This document shows, piece by piece, positions 33,651 to 42,466 of a stretch of 64,000 bases of DNA. The notes beneath the pieces were generated by a model. The model made no database searches. It was not told the DNA's origin and saw nothing but the letters and a program-made list of their open reading frames with translations. The stretch covers positions 2,728,001 through 2,792,000 of the forward strand of contig BSYQ01000012.1 of the NCBI GenBank assembly GCA_030272585.1. The letters run 5' to 3'. The stretch is from Bryopsis sp. KO-2023 (taxonomy: Eukaryota > Chlorophyta > Ulvophyceae > Bryopsidales > Bryopsidaceae). The number at the start of each line of letters is the position of its first letter. The stretch's first letter is position 1. The position numbers were made by a program, and so were the translations under genes.

Positions 33651-34666
33651 ATACTCCCCTCCTGAGCTTTCCTCTCCTCATTCATAAACCTCAGGGTGAC
33701 CTGGCGCTGCAGCTCCACTGCATCTGCCCGGCGTAACTCCCCTCGCAATTCTGCTAAGCGTTCATTTCGTTTGGTTTTGGTGGAAAACTCCCGGAAAAAC
33801 AATGCCTTGGCGGGGCTGAGTCCGGTGGAGGTGTGTTCCCTGGTGTTGATAGCATAAATCACCTCCTGCAGTTTCTCCGGCCATTGGGGCGTGATCCCGC
33901 CGCCACACTCCCTCCGCAATAGTTGTTGTATCTCCCGGTTCATTCTTTCGACCAGCCCATTGGTCTCCGGGTGGTATGGGCGTCCTTTCCTCAACTGGAC
34001 TCCCCACTGCTGTAGAAGTTCTGCCACCTCTCCTTCGAATTCACTCCCGTTGTCTGTGATGATGGAGGCGGGCGGTCCATATGGATGGAACACCGAGGCC
34101 TTCAGCCACGCCGCCACCGCAGAACTCCTCTTACTCGTTAATGCCCCGGCGATCGTCCACTTGGTGAAGTAGTCTACCATGACTATCACATATTTTTCTC
34201 CCGTTCCGGTGGTGGGCAGGGTGATCAAGTCCATACCCAGTCTCTCCCAGGCTCTTAACGGTATATGCTGCCTTAATGGGTGTCGTTCCTTAGGCGCTTT
34301 CTGACTTCTTCTGCAGCTGTGGCACGTCTGCCACACTTGTTCTACCTCTTTCCTTATATATGGCCACCAGTATCTCTGCTGCACTTTCTGGCACAATCCT
34401 CTGCCGCCGATGTGCGCATTTTCTCTGTGGACTTTTCGGACCACAGTTGGCCTTTGCTCCTCTTTTGGCACCTCTAGCCATTCTCCTTGTTTACTCAAGC
34501 ACTTGAGTGGGTGTAGATCTCCTCCCACCCATCGATATCTCTGACCCCTTTTTCGCACCCTCGCTTTTGCTCGTTTCTCAGCGGGTAATGCCGTTGTTTT
34601 CAAGAATTCCATCAGTTCCGCATCCGCCCATGGATCCATTCTCCTTTGACCTCCTCCTTTGATCAC
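33651..34666 (-). CDS. Element III integrase, N-terminal and core part
   Basis: Inserts the cDNA into the genome. It has the HHCC module (HRENAHIGGRGLCQKVQQ, CHSCRRSQKAP) and the catalytic core, with D in GMDLITLPTTG, D in ASIITDNGSEF and E in HPETNGLVERMNREIQ. The gene is cut after GSID by element IV; the C-terminal domain resumes at 23555. It lies in the same register as RT/RNase H (34826-36664) but is separated from it by three stop codons (TAA at 34826 and two TGA). The listed first codon is GTG; no good ATG precedes it. No chromodomain is found downstream. Confidence 0.87.
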
Positions 34667-34825
34667 GGCAGCAACTGTGGCAAATCACGAAGTCCGAACG
34701 GTCACGGTGTTCCACGCTACTTTTTCGGGGTTCGTGTGGCCTTGCCTTCAGTCTAGAAGTACCCCCATTGGACCAACAATGGTTCCTCTTTTTCCAGCCA
34801 TGATCTTGAGATCCCCGGAAGATCC

Positions 34826-36664
34826 TTATGGACGAAGTGCTGTGGATCCACTGACTATCGGATGATCCAGTGGAACTGGAAGCCTGGTCAGTGCATCCGC
34901 ATTCGCATTGCTTTTTCCAGCGCGGAACTCAATCCTGAAATCAAACTCCTGTAGGCGGAGTGCCCACCTCATCAGTTTTCCCGTCAGTTTAGTACCTGTC
35001 ATCAACCACTGTAATGCCCGCTGGTCTGTCTGCAGCACAAATTCCGTGCCATAGATGTATGGCCTGAATAGGGTGCAAGCCCATACCACTGCCAGGCACT
35101 CCCCCTCCACTACCGAATAGTTCTTCTCCGCTGGGTTGAGTCTTTTGCTGGCATAGGCTACCACATGCTCTCTCCCTTGCTCATCCTTCTGGCAGAGTAC
35201 TGCCCCCACAGCCTGGCTGCTCCAGTCTGTCTGCAGAGTGTATGGTAGGTGTGGCTGTGGTGGAGCCAGGACTGGTTGATCGGTTATGCTTTTCTTCAGC
35301 CTCTCAAATGCTTGTTGTTGTCGTTCCCTCCATTCAAATGGCACATCCTTCTTCAACAACTCCGTCAGAGGTGCAGCGATCCTTGCATAGTCGCGCACAA
35401 ATCTCCTGTAGTAAGAAGTAAGGCCAAGGAAGGACCTCAGAGTAGACACATCCACCGGTGGCTCCTGCAGCTCCACTGTGGCTACCTTCTTCGGATTCAT
35501 CTTGATTTCCCCTTTTCCCACGATGTGGCCCAAGTAGAGTAGCTCCTCAAACCCGAAGTCCGATTTCCTCGGGCTGATCCTCAGGTTGGCCTCCTTCAGC
35601 CGCTGCAGCACCTCTGCCAAGATCTCCTGATGCTTTTCCCAAGTCTCCGCATAGATGATGATATCATCCAAGTACACGATCACCCCCTTCCACAGCATAG
35701 GTCCCAGTACCTCGTTCATCATCCTTTGGAATGTCGCTGGGGCGTTACTGAGCCCGAAGGGCATCACCACAAACTCATATAGCCCCTCCTGAGTGATGAA
35801 GGCCGTTTTCTCCGCGGAGGCAGTGCTCATCCTGACCTGCCAATACCCTGACCTCAAATCCAGAGCGGTGAAGAACTTGGCCTCCGAGAACTGGTTGATC
35901 GCATCCTCGATCCTCGGGAGAGGAAAGCTATCCCGGGTGGTCACCTTGTTAAGCTTGCGGTAATCAACACAGAACCGCACCGACCCATCTGGCTTTGGAA
36001 CCAAGACGATCGGTGAGGCCCACGGGGACTTTGACTTCCGCACCACTCCATCCAGGAGCATCCTCGCCACCTCCGATTTGACTACCTGGTTCTCCGCAAA
36101 ACTGAACCGGTAGGGATTCTGCCTGATAGGGGGATGATCTCCGGTAGGGATCTCGTGGTATAATATGTTGGTTTGCCCGACTTGATCCGAGGACCAAGCA
36201 CAGGCATCGGGGTACTGCTGCAGAAGCTCCAGCAGCTCTTTTCTTTGGTGGGGGGTAAGATGGGGACTAATTTTCAGTTCTTCCAGTTTTTCTCTAAGTG
36301 ACACCTTTTTCTCTTCCCTTTCCTTTTCTGTGGCAAACGTTTTATTTTCTACATCAGAAGTCCCAAGGGGAACCACCCCTGCCCAAATCTGATTTTCCTG
36401 CAGCTGAACTGCTGCCTGTCCCATTTCCCTCAACCCAAACCTTTCTTTTCTTTCTCCTTTTTCTTTTCTTTCCTTTTCTTTTTCTGTTTCTTTGGCTTTC
36501 CTTTCCCCTGAATTTTCTTTTCCCTTTTTTTCTTTTTCTTCTCCCATTCCCTCCCTCATAAGGATTTCTGCCTCCACTGTTCTGCTATGGTTTAAGCATT
36601 GCATGGCCCATGAGTCCGGCCACAGACTCCTGGCCCTTTCCACTTCTTCCGTTTGGCGTTGCAT
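34826..36664 (-). CDS. Element III reverse transcriptase and RNase H
   Basis: 612 codons from the first ATG, but the frame is open upstream as far as the gag stop at 36838, so it is probably entered by a -1 frameshift there. A K/E-rich linker comes first. RT has [33 protein letters not shown] and the catalytic YLDD in VIVYLDDIIIY. RNase H has LQTDWSSQAVGAVLC and LQTDQRALQWL. It ends at TAA before integrase. The YLDD box and the lack of a chromodomain set it apart from the other three pol genes, which have FLDD or FIDD. Confidence 0.92.
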   Translation of the reverse strand: MQRQTEEVERARSLWPDSWAMQCLNHSRTVEAEILMREGMGEEKEKKGKENSGERKAKETEKEKERKEKGERKERFGLREMGQAAVQLQENQIWAGVVPLGTSDVENKTFATEKEREEKKVSLREKLEELKISPHLTPHQRKELLELLQQYPDACAWSSDQVGQTNILYHEIPTGDHPPIRQNPYRFSFAENQVVKSEVARMLLDGVVRKSKSPWASPIVLVPKPDGSVRFCVDYRKLNKVTTRDSFPLPRIEDAINQFSEAKFFTALDLRSGYWQVRMSTASAEKTAFITQEGLYEFVVMPFGLSNAPATFQRMMNEVLGPMLWKGVIVYLDDIIIYAETWEKHQEILAEVLQRLKEANLRISPRKSDFGFEELLYLGHIVGKGEIKMNPKKVATVELQEPPVDVSTLRSFLGLTSYYRRFVRDYARIAAPLTELLKKDVPFEWRERQQQAFERLKKSITDQPVLAPPQPHLPYTLQTDWSSQAVGAVLCQKDEQGREHVVAYASKRLNPAEKNYSVVEGECLAVVWACTLFRPYIYGTEFVLQTDQRALQWLMTGTKLTGKLMRWALRLQEFDFRIEFRAGKSNANADALTRLPVPLDHPIVSGSTALRP

Positions 36665-36837
36665 TCTCGCTTCCTGCTCCTTGATCCTCCTGCCTGCTCG
36701 ACGCCACTGTTCTCGTTTACCCGCACGCTTGCCACGCCGCCCTCTTCCCCTTTTTCCTTTATTCCCTTTTGTGGGACCGAACCACCTCCGCCACCCCTTC
36801 AGGTGTCGCCGAAGAAGGACGTCGGTGGCCGGCCCAC

Positions 36838-39800
36838 TTAAAAATCCGAGGAGTCGTAGCTCACCACCCTTGGTGGCTCACTCCTCCCCTCCCCGCCAGC
36901 TGCGGCTGCTGTGGAGGTCCCCCCTCCAGTCTCGCCACCCTCCACTGGCCTCCACCTCTGGGCCTCCCTGCGGAAGTGCCCCAACATCTCCTCCGACTCC
37001 TCCCTCTGTGCGCTCGTCACAGCGTCGCACCTTCGGAAATACTCCCTTGTGATAGCATCCCTTTTTCTCGGTTCTCCCTCGCATCTCAACCTTTCGTCGT
37101 GGATCTTTTTGAACTCCCTCTTTGTCCCTCCGTGGTGCCTCCCCCTGGTGTCCAGTATTTCTGCCTCTTGGTGATACAGATGTGTGGCCGCCGCCTCACT
37201 CATCCCCTTTCCCCGCCGAATAGCGCAGCACTCCTGCAGCACTGCCTTCTGGCGCTTGGTGACCCACAGAGGAGGGGGTTGAGGAACGTAGAGGTAGGGC
37301 TGGATAAACCCATCTGGTCGGCGTTCCCCCGGTGGCGTCTGGCTCGTCATTGAATCCTGCTGTGGCTGCTTTCCAGTGGGGGCTGCTGGCGGTTCTGGGG
37401 CGGCGCTCGTTTCTTCGATCGATCGGAGGGTTTGGTAAACTGCGACGACTGCAGCACTCTCAGGCGTCGTTGTGTGAAGGAACTCGATGGGTACGTGACC
37501 TACTCGCCGTCCAGCCACACACGGAGTGAGCCGCTTGAAACCAAAGTGGATCTCTGTACCGGTATCCACCAACCACGGGGTCCCAATGATCAGGGATAGA
37601 TGTTCGTTCTCCACTACATGGCACGGTACGATCTGTTTGCATTGTCCAAGGGCGATGGGCAGGGCAGGGATGTACCCCAGAGCTTGCCTAGTCTCGCCAT
37701 TGCAATCCCTGTACCTCCCCTTCGGTGCCTCCATCAGGTGGGTCAACCCTGTCCGTGCTAGGAGTTGGGCCGATATCACACAAGCACTCGCCCCCGTATC
37801 AATGATGGCCCCTGGTACCTTGGTCTCCATGATCTTGGCTGTGGCGGTAGTGACTGCATATGGGCTGGGCTTGCCCACTCCCTCCACAGTAGTGATTGCA
37901 GGTACTTTAGCCATGGGCACCCTCAGTGCCTTCAACCATGCATCGATCAACTCCGGGTGGTGCTGGCACAGACTCGCCACTGGAACCTCCGTCATCAGAC
38001 CCTCCACAAACTTTTTGGCCTCTGCCGCCGTAAACATTCTCTTCTCTTTTGGCTCCCCCGCCGTCTTTTTCCCCATTTTCTTTTTCTTGGTCATGGTATT
38101 CCGTGGGGACGGTGGCCGCATGGGTGGAGATAACATAGGTGGTAACATAACCGGTCTCGATCCTTGTGGCTCATCTCGTGGCCTCGGCACATCTTCTGGT
38201 TCAGGTACAGACTTTGTCTTCTCCTCCGGCTCCCGTGGGGGTTCTGGTTCCTTCTTTGGCTCCTCCATCACAATTTCCTCCCCAGCATCTGCTCGAGGTT
38301 CTGAAGGTATTGGGCTCGTGTCCATGGGGGTTCCTCCACTGCCTCCCTGGTCCCCGTCCAAGCCTCCGTGGTCAATATCCATTTCAGAGTACCAGATTGG
38401 TGCCAGAACCTCCTCGGGTCCTTCTGTGGTGGTTGCCCCAGGGTCCGTTTGCTCAAAGTCCATCACCAGGTGGTCCCCCATTTCCGCCTGGAAGAAGTTT
38501 AAATGTTCAGGACACTGGCTGGCATAATGGCCAAGGCGCGAGCAGTGCCAACATCTGACTTTGTTCACATCATAACGCCCTCCTCCCCAGCCTCTTCCTC
38601 CATTGCCATTGTTCCGAGTTCCCCGTCCTCTGCCTCCTCCAGTTCCCCAGCCATTGCCTCTGTAGGCCCCTTGCCCTCTGCCTCCATTGATTGGCACTTG
38701 GTTTGCTCCGGTACCCCCAGTATTTCCATAGTTCCCTCCTCCTGGCTCTGGCACATTAGGCTGTCTCACATCCGCCACCATTCCTGATAGAGTGGAGATC
38801 ATACTTTTGAGTTCGCCAAACTGCTGCCCAGAGGTTCTCACATGCTGCTCCACTCCTCTGAGTCGCGAGTCCGTGGTGGTTTGGTGTTCGCGCACCTCCT
38901 TCCTCAAATTCTCGATTTGTTCGTTCACCCGCTGATCCATAATATTTACTTCCGCCAGGACTGGCTCCATCACTGCTTGGTCCTGCAGTTCCTCCAGTGT
39001 GTTGATCGTTGTCTTTCGCTTTGGCCCCGGCCGCACTTGTCTCTCTTCGATCTGTCTGGCTCTTGCCACTGCTTCATCCAGGGTATCTCCTGTAAAACCC
39101 AGCAGGATGGGGGCAAGATCCTCCCGCACTCCGTTCTTAAACAATTGCAGTAGAAGTTCGTCGGCCACGGCGGGACTGCCTGGGGCTCGACTCGCATTGA
39201 GTTGTTGCTGCATCTGGGAGAGTGCAGAAGCGTATTCCCCCACAGTTTCGTCATTCTTTTGTTTCCGTTCCAAGATACGGGCCACCAACGTCGCTGGCGC
39301 CACTCCAAACCTTGCCAACATGCCCATTTGTAACTCCTGCCATGTCCTTTCTGGGTTCGGCAGCCCTCCCACATGTGTAGGGTGTCTGGCCGTCCAATTG
39401 TCCACCCATGATCGCGCTTTCCCCGTCGTATACAGGACGAGTCTCTCAATTCTCTGATCCTCATGGTCCGGCACCGCTGGTGGTACACTCCACCCTGAGC
39501 CTGTGGCGAGAATCTCGTATGACCGTATCCAGGTGGCCACATCTTCCTTCTCTGCCCCAGTGAAGGCGGTTAACTGACTGTTGATCAGCCTGTTTGGAGG
39601 TCCTCTGGGGTGGGCCATGGCACCGACTCCGCCTGGTGGGTGTGGTGGAGGAGGTGGTGGAGGGACTGGTGGTGGACCAGGTGGTACAGGTGGAACGGGT
39701 GGAGGAACAGGTGGGACTGGTGGTTGGAGATAGGGAAGTCCAACCTCAAAGGCAAATGGGTTCAGCGGGGGCTGGTCCGGTAACGGTTCTTCTTCAGCAC

Positions 39801-41895
39801 TGGAGGATGATCCACTCTCGCCTTCTTCTTCGTCAAAGGCAAAAAATGGGTTCAGCGGGGGCTGATCTGGGGGTAACGATCCTTCCCCAGAACTGGAGGT
39901 CGACTCTCTTTCGCCTTCTCCTTCGTGGGACTCTTCCTCGTCTGAAGTGGTACTCGATGGCTCAGAAGGGTCCTCTGGAAACCCTGGCTCGATACGATAG
40001 GCTCTTCCTTCCGCCCAACTAGCGGCGCTGTGGTACTCAGTTCCTCCGCCTGATCCCGCTCCGTTGGTCTCTCCGCTACTCCCTGGAACGGCCGCACTTC
40101 CTCCTTCCTCAACTGGTTCAACACCGGCTTCCTCGTGGTCAGTGGTTCCAACAAGATCTCCTTCAGAGGCTCCTTCTTCAACAGGTTCGACTCCGACTTC
40201 TTCCACAACAACCTCGGCTTCCTCTTGGTCAGTGGCTCCAACAAGATCTCCTTCGGAGGCTCCTTCTTCAACAGGTTCGACTTCGACTTCTTCCACAACA
40301 ACCTCGGCTTCCTCTTGGTCAGTGGCTCCAACAAGATCTCCTTCGGAGGCTCCTTCTTCAACAGGTTCGACTTCGACTTCTTCCACAACAACCTCGGCTT
40401 CCTCTTGGTCAGTGGCTCCAACAAGATCTCCTTCGGAGGCTCCTTCTTCAACAGGTTCGACTTCGACTTCTTCCACAACAACCTCGGCTTCCTCTTGGTC
40501 AGTGGCTCCAACAAGATCTCCTTCGGAGGCTCCTTCTTCAACAGGTTCGACTTCGACTTCTTCCACAACAACCTCGGCTTCCTCTTGGTCAGTGGCTCCA
40601 ACAAGATCTCCTTCGGAGGCTCCTTCTTCAACAGGTTCGACTTCGACTTCTTCCACAACAACCTCGGCTTCCTCTTGGTCAGTGGCTCCAACAAGATCTC
40701 CTTCAGAGGCTCCTTCTTCAACAGGTTCGTCTCCGACTTCTTCCACAACAACCTCGGCTTCCTCTTGGTCAGTGGTTCCAACAAGATCTCCTTCGGAGGC
40801 TCCTTCTTCAACAGGTTCGACTTCGACTTCTTCCACAACAACCTCGGCTTCCTCTTGGTCAGTGGCTCCAACAAGATCTCCTTCGGAGGCTCCTTCTTCA
40901 ACAGGTTCGACTCCGACTTCTTCCACAACAACCTCGGCTTCCTCTTGGTCAGTGGCTCCAACAAGATCTCCTTCAGAGGCTCCTTCTTCAACAGGTTCGA
41001 CTCCGACTTCTTCCACAACAACCTCGGCTTCCTCTTGGTCAGTGGCTCCAACAAGATCTCCTTCGGAGGCTCCTTCTTCAACAGGTTCGACTTCGACTTC
41101 TTCTACAACAACCTCGGCTTCCCAATCACGGGGAAAGTCTTCGTGGCTCTCTCTTTCCTCGTCCTCCGACTCAACCCTGGGCTGCTCGCTCGCGCTGCCT
41201 TGCTCAGTCTCGTCGTGCACTGTCTCCGCGCTGCCACCAAGGCTCTCTTCACTGATCTCGCTGTCCGGTTTTTCCTCAGGTTCTCCAACTCCTCCAACTT
41301 CGCCTGCGCCGCCACTCAGATCTGGGGAATTTCTGCTTGCCGGGCGTGATCCCTCGGCGTCTCCCTCCGTTCTTTGGTGATACTCGTCTTCAAGACCCTT
41401 GAGGAACTTCGTTTTCCACTGCTGCTCGGCTTTTTGCAGTTCCTCCGATACTCGTTCTTCCACTCGCTCTGTACCCAGCCGTGCTGCCTCGTGCTCTCCC
41501 CAGAACAGCCGTGAGACCTCGTGATCACGCGCTCTGTCTCGGGCTAGCTTGAAAAGACCAGATAAGTCGTTACTGAACAGCTCACGAGTTTGTGAGTCCC
41601 CCTCTTCCTTGGTTAACAGGCCTGTGAGTACACTCTGATATATCCACCAAAAACTCTTCGCGCGGAAACGATGGCACCACACAGCAACCCACTCGTCCTC
41701 AAATATGGCAGGTATGGGTCCGATAAACTCAGGGTGTATTGTCAGGGGTGGTCTATAAGCTACTTCCTCTGCAACCTGTTCCCGTTCCTGCCAATGGTAT
41801 AGGCGCAGGCGAAAGCCAGCCGCCTTTAACTCCTGATCGTCCAGACTGCCTTCCTGCACGTTTTCCCAGAATGTGTAGCACGCCTGCTGCAGCAC
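36838..41895 (-). CDS. Element III Gag with 11 acidic repeats, fused to protease
   Basis: An unusually large 1685-aa Gag-protease. The N-terminal ~200 residues (YHWQEREQVAEEVAYRPP, DEWVAVWCHRFRAKSFWW) are unlike any Gag I know. Residues about 260-590 are eleven copies of a 30-residue acidic repeat (VVVEEVEVEPVEEGASEGDL). A proline run follows. The capsid core has WQELQMGMLARFGVAPATL and VGEYASALSQMQQQLNA. Next come an RG-rich stretch and a CCHC knuckle, CWHCSRLGHYASQC. The protease has GAIIDTGASACVI, about residue 1390. The ATG at 41895 is only about 23 bp from the PBS. The gag stop reads GAT TTT TAA, where a one-base backward slip on TTT enters the RT frame. Confidence 0.87.
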   Translation of the reverse strand: MLQQACYTFWENVQEGSLDDQELKAAGFRLRLYHWQEREQVAEEVAYRPPLTIHPEFIGPIPAIFEDEWVAVWCHRFRAKSFWWIYQSVLTGLLTKEEGDSQTRELFSNDLSGLFKLARDRARDHEVSRLFWGEHEAARLGTERVEERVSEELQKAEQQWKTKFLKGLEDEYHQRTEGDAEGSRPASRNSPDLSGGAGEVGGVGEPEEKPDSEISEESLGGSAETVHDETEQGSASEQPRVESEDEERESHEDFPRDWEAEVVVEEVEVEPVEEGASEGDLVGATDQEEAEVVVEEVGVEPVEEGASEGDLVGATDQEEAEVVVEEVGVEPVEEGASEGDLVGATDQEEAEVVVEEVEVEPVEEGASEGDLVGTTDQEEAEVVVEEVGDEPVEEGASEGDLVGATDQEEAEVVVEEVEVEPVEEGASEGDLVGATDQEEAEVVVEEVEVEPVEEGASEGDLVGATDQEEAEVVVEEVEVEPVEEGASEGDLVGATDQEEAEVVVEEVEVEPVEEGASEGDLVGATDQEEAEVVVEEVEVEPVEEGASEGDLVGATDQEEAEVVVEEVGVEPVEEGASEGDLVGTTDHEEAGVEPVEEGGSAAVPGSSGETNGAGSGGGTEYHSAASWAEGRAYRIEPGFPEDPSEPSSTTSDEEESHEGEGERESTSSSGEGSLPPDQPPLNPFFAFDEEEGESGSSSSAEEEPLPDQPPLNPFAFEVGLPYLQPPVPPVPPPVPPVPPGPPPVPPPPPPPHPPGGVGAMAHPRGPPNRLINSQLTAFTGAEKEDVATWIRSYEILATGSGWSVPPAVPDHEDQRIERLVLYTTGKARSWVDNWTARHPTHVGGLPNPERTWQELQMGMLARFGVAPATLVARILERKQKNDETVGEYASALSQMQQQLNASRAPGSPAVADELLLQLFKNGVREDLAPILLGFTGDTLDEAVARARQIEERQVRPGPKRKTTINTLEELQDQAVMEPVLAEVNIMDQRVNEQIENLRKEVREHQTTTDSRLRGVEQHVRTSGQQFGELKSMISTLSGMVADVRQPNVPEPGGGNYGNTGGTGANQVPINGGRGQGAYRGNGWGTGGGRGRGTRNNGNGGRGWGGGRYDVNKVRCWHCSRLGHYASQCPEHLNFFQAEMGDHLVMDFEQTDPGATTTEGPEEVLAPIWYSEMDIDHGGLDGDQGGSGGTPMDTSPIPSEPRADAGEEIVMEEPKKEPEPPREPEEKTKSVPEPEDVPRPRDEPQGSRPVMLPPMLSPPMRPPSPRNTMTKKKKMGKKTAGEPKEKRMFTAAEAKKFVEGLMTEVPVASLCQHHPELIDAWLKALRVPMAKVPAITTVEGVGKPSPYAVTTATAKIMETKVPGAIIDTGASACVISAQLLARTGLTHLMEAPKGRYRDCNGETRQALGYIPALPIALGQCKQIVPCHVVENEHLSLIIGTPWLVDTGTEIHFGFKRLTPCVAGRRVGHVPIEFLHTTTPESAAVVAVYQTLRSIEETSAAPEPPAAPTGKQPQQDSMTSQTPPGERRPDGFIQPYLYVPQPPPLWVTKRQKAVLQECCAIRRGKGMSEAAATHLYHQEAEILDTRGRHHGGTKREFKKIHDERLRCEGEPRKRDAITREYFRRCDAVTSAQREESEEMLGHFRREAQRWRPVEGGETGGGTSTAAAAGGEGRSEPPRVVSYDSSDF
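40130..41119. repeat. 90-bp tandem repeat, about 11 copies, in gag of element III
   Basis: The unit encodes an acidic 30-residue repeat. Copies differ at a few positions (E/G in VEEV(E/G)VEP, A/T in VG(A/T)TDQE, one GDEP). Because 90 is a multiple of 3 and the unit lacks stops in other frames, several long overlapping ORFs on both strands arise here by chance. Confidence 0.92.
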
Positions 41896-41918
41896 AGCTC
41901 AAAAGTGTGCGCAACCTG

Positions 41919-41930
41919 GCTCCGAAACCA
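41919..41930 (-). other. Primer-binding site of element III
   Basis: On the minus strand TGGTTTCGGAGC follows directly on the shortened 5' LTR, without the usual small gap. Confidence 0.8.
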
Positions 41931-42460
41931 ACAAATAGGGTAACCTTGACCGCTGGGGTCACCCCTGCAGCCGTACTTAACGGTGGTGATGGCGTTTCTG
42001 CAGAACGGGAACGGCGGAAGTGGGGACAGCCCCTCTTGAAGTTGATCACACGGCCTTTGCAAGGCACCTTACTCAGGACTCTTCACACAAGCTTTCTTAC
42101 AACAATCAATAAAGGTCCAAACTCGAATAAACACAAAAGCCTCACCCAGAATATCCAATAACCTAAGATCAGCCATTAAATAGGCTGCCGCCTGACTCAC
42201 CCTAGTCCCACTGATCACCTAGGATCCCACCTACTGATGGGGACTACCTAACCTATCAAGCCTAGCTGATCTTCCTAACCTCCCTCAATCCCTTCCCTTA
42301 GTCTCTACCCCTAGGACCGTCCAACCTCGTCATTTCCGCAGCTGGACTGCTACTTCCAGACTGTGGCTGGACTGTCCTAACTACCCCTCCTCTACCCGAT
42401 AGCACTCTGGCCTTGACCAGTGTGACGAAAACGGTGGAGGCGACGTGGTTTGGGGTTACA
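41931..42460 (-). repeat. 5' LTR of element III (530 bp)
   Basis: Matches 19649-20178 throughout. It lacks the 8-bp inner end (AGGTTACA on the minus strand) that the 3' LTR has. Confidence 0.9.
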
Positions 42461-42466
42461 CTTGTA

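Larger units (their letters stand above)
19641..42460 (-). mobile_element. Element III: large Ty3/gypsy element inserted in pol of element II
   Basis: A minus-strand element of about 12.7 kb without nested element IV. Order in its own direction: 5' LTR 41931-42460, PBS, gag-protease 36838-41895, RT/RNase H 34826-36664, integrase 33651-34666 continued at 21053-23555 and fused to an extra Cys/His protein, polypurine tract, 3' LTR 19641-20178. The integrase has no chromodomain, unlike elements I, II and IV, so it belongs to another Ty3/gypsy lineage. It has in-frame stops between RNase H and integrase. Confidence 0.9.

Noticed and set aside
40130-41119. CRISPR array
   Set aside because: The 90-bp units are head-to-tail coding repeats without spacers, in a eukaryotic retroelement.
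39852-41380. Long ORFs of 404-438 codons on the plus strand and 409 codons on the minus strand
   Set aside because: They are frame shadows of the 90-bp repeat array in gag of element III.
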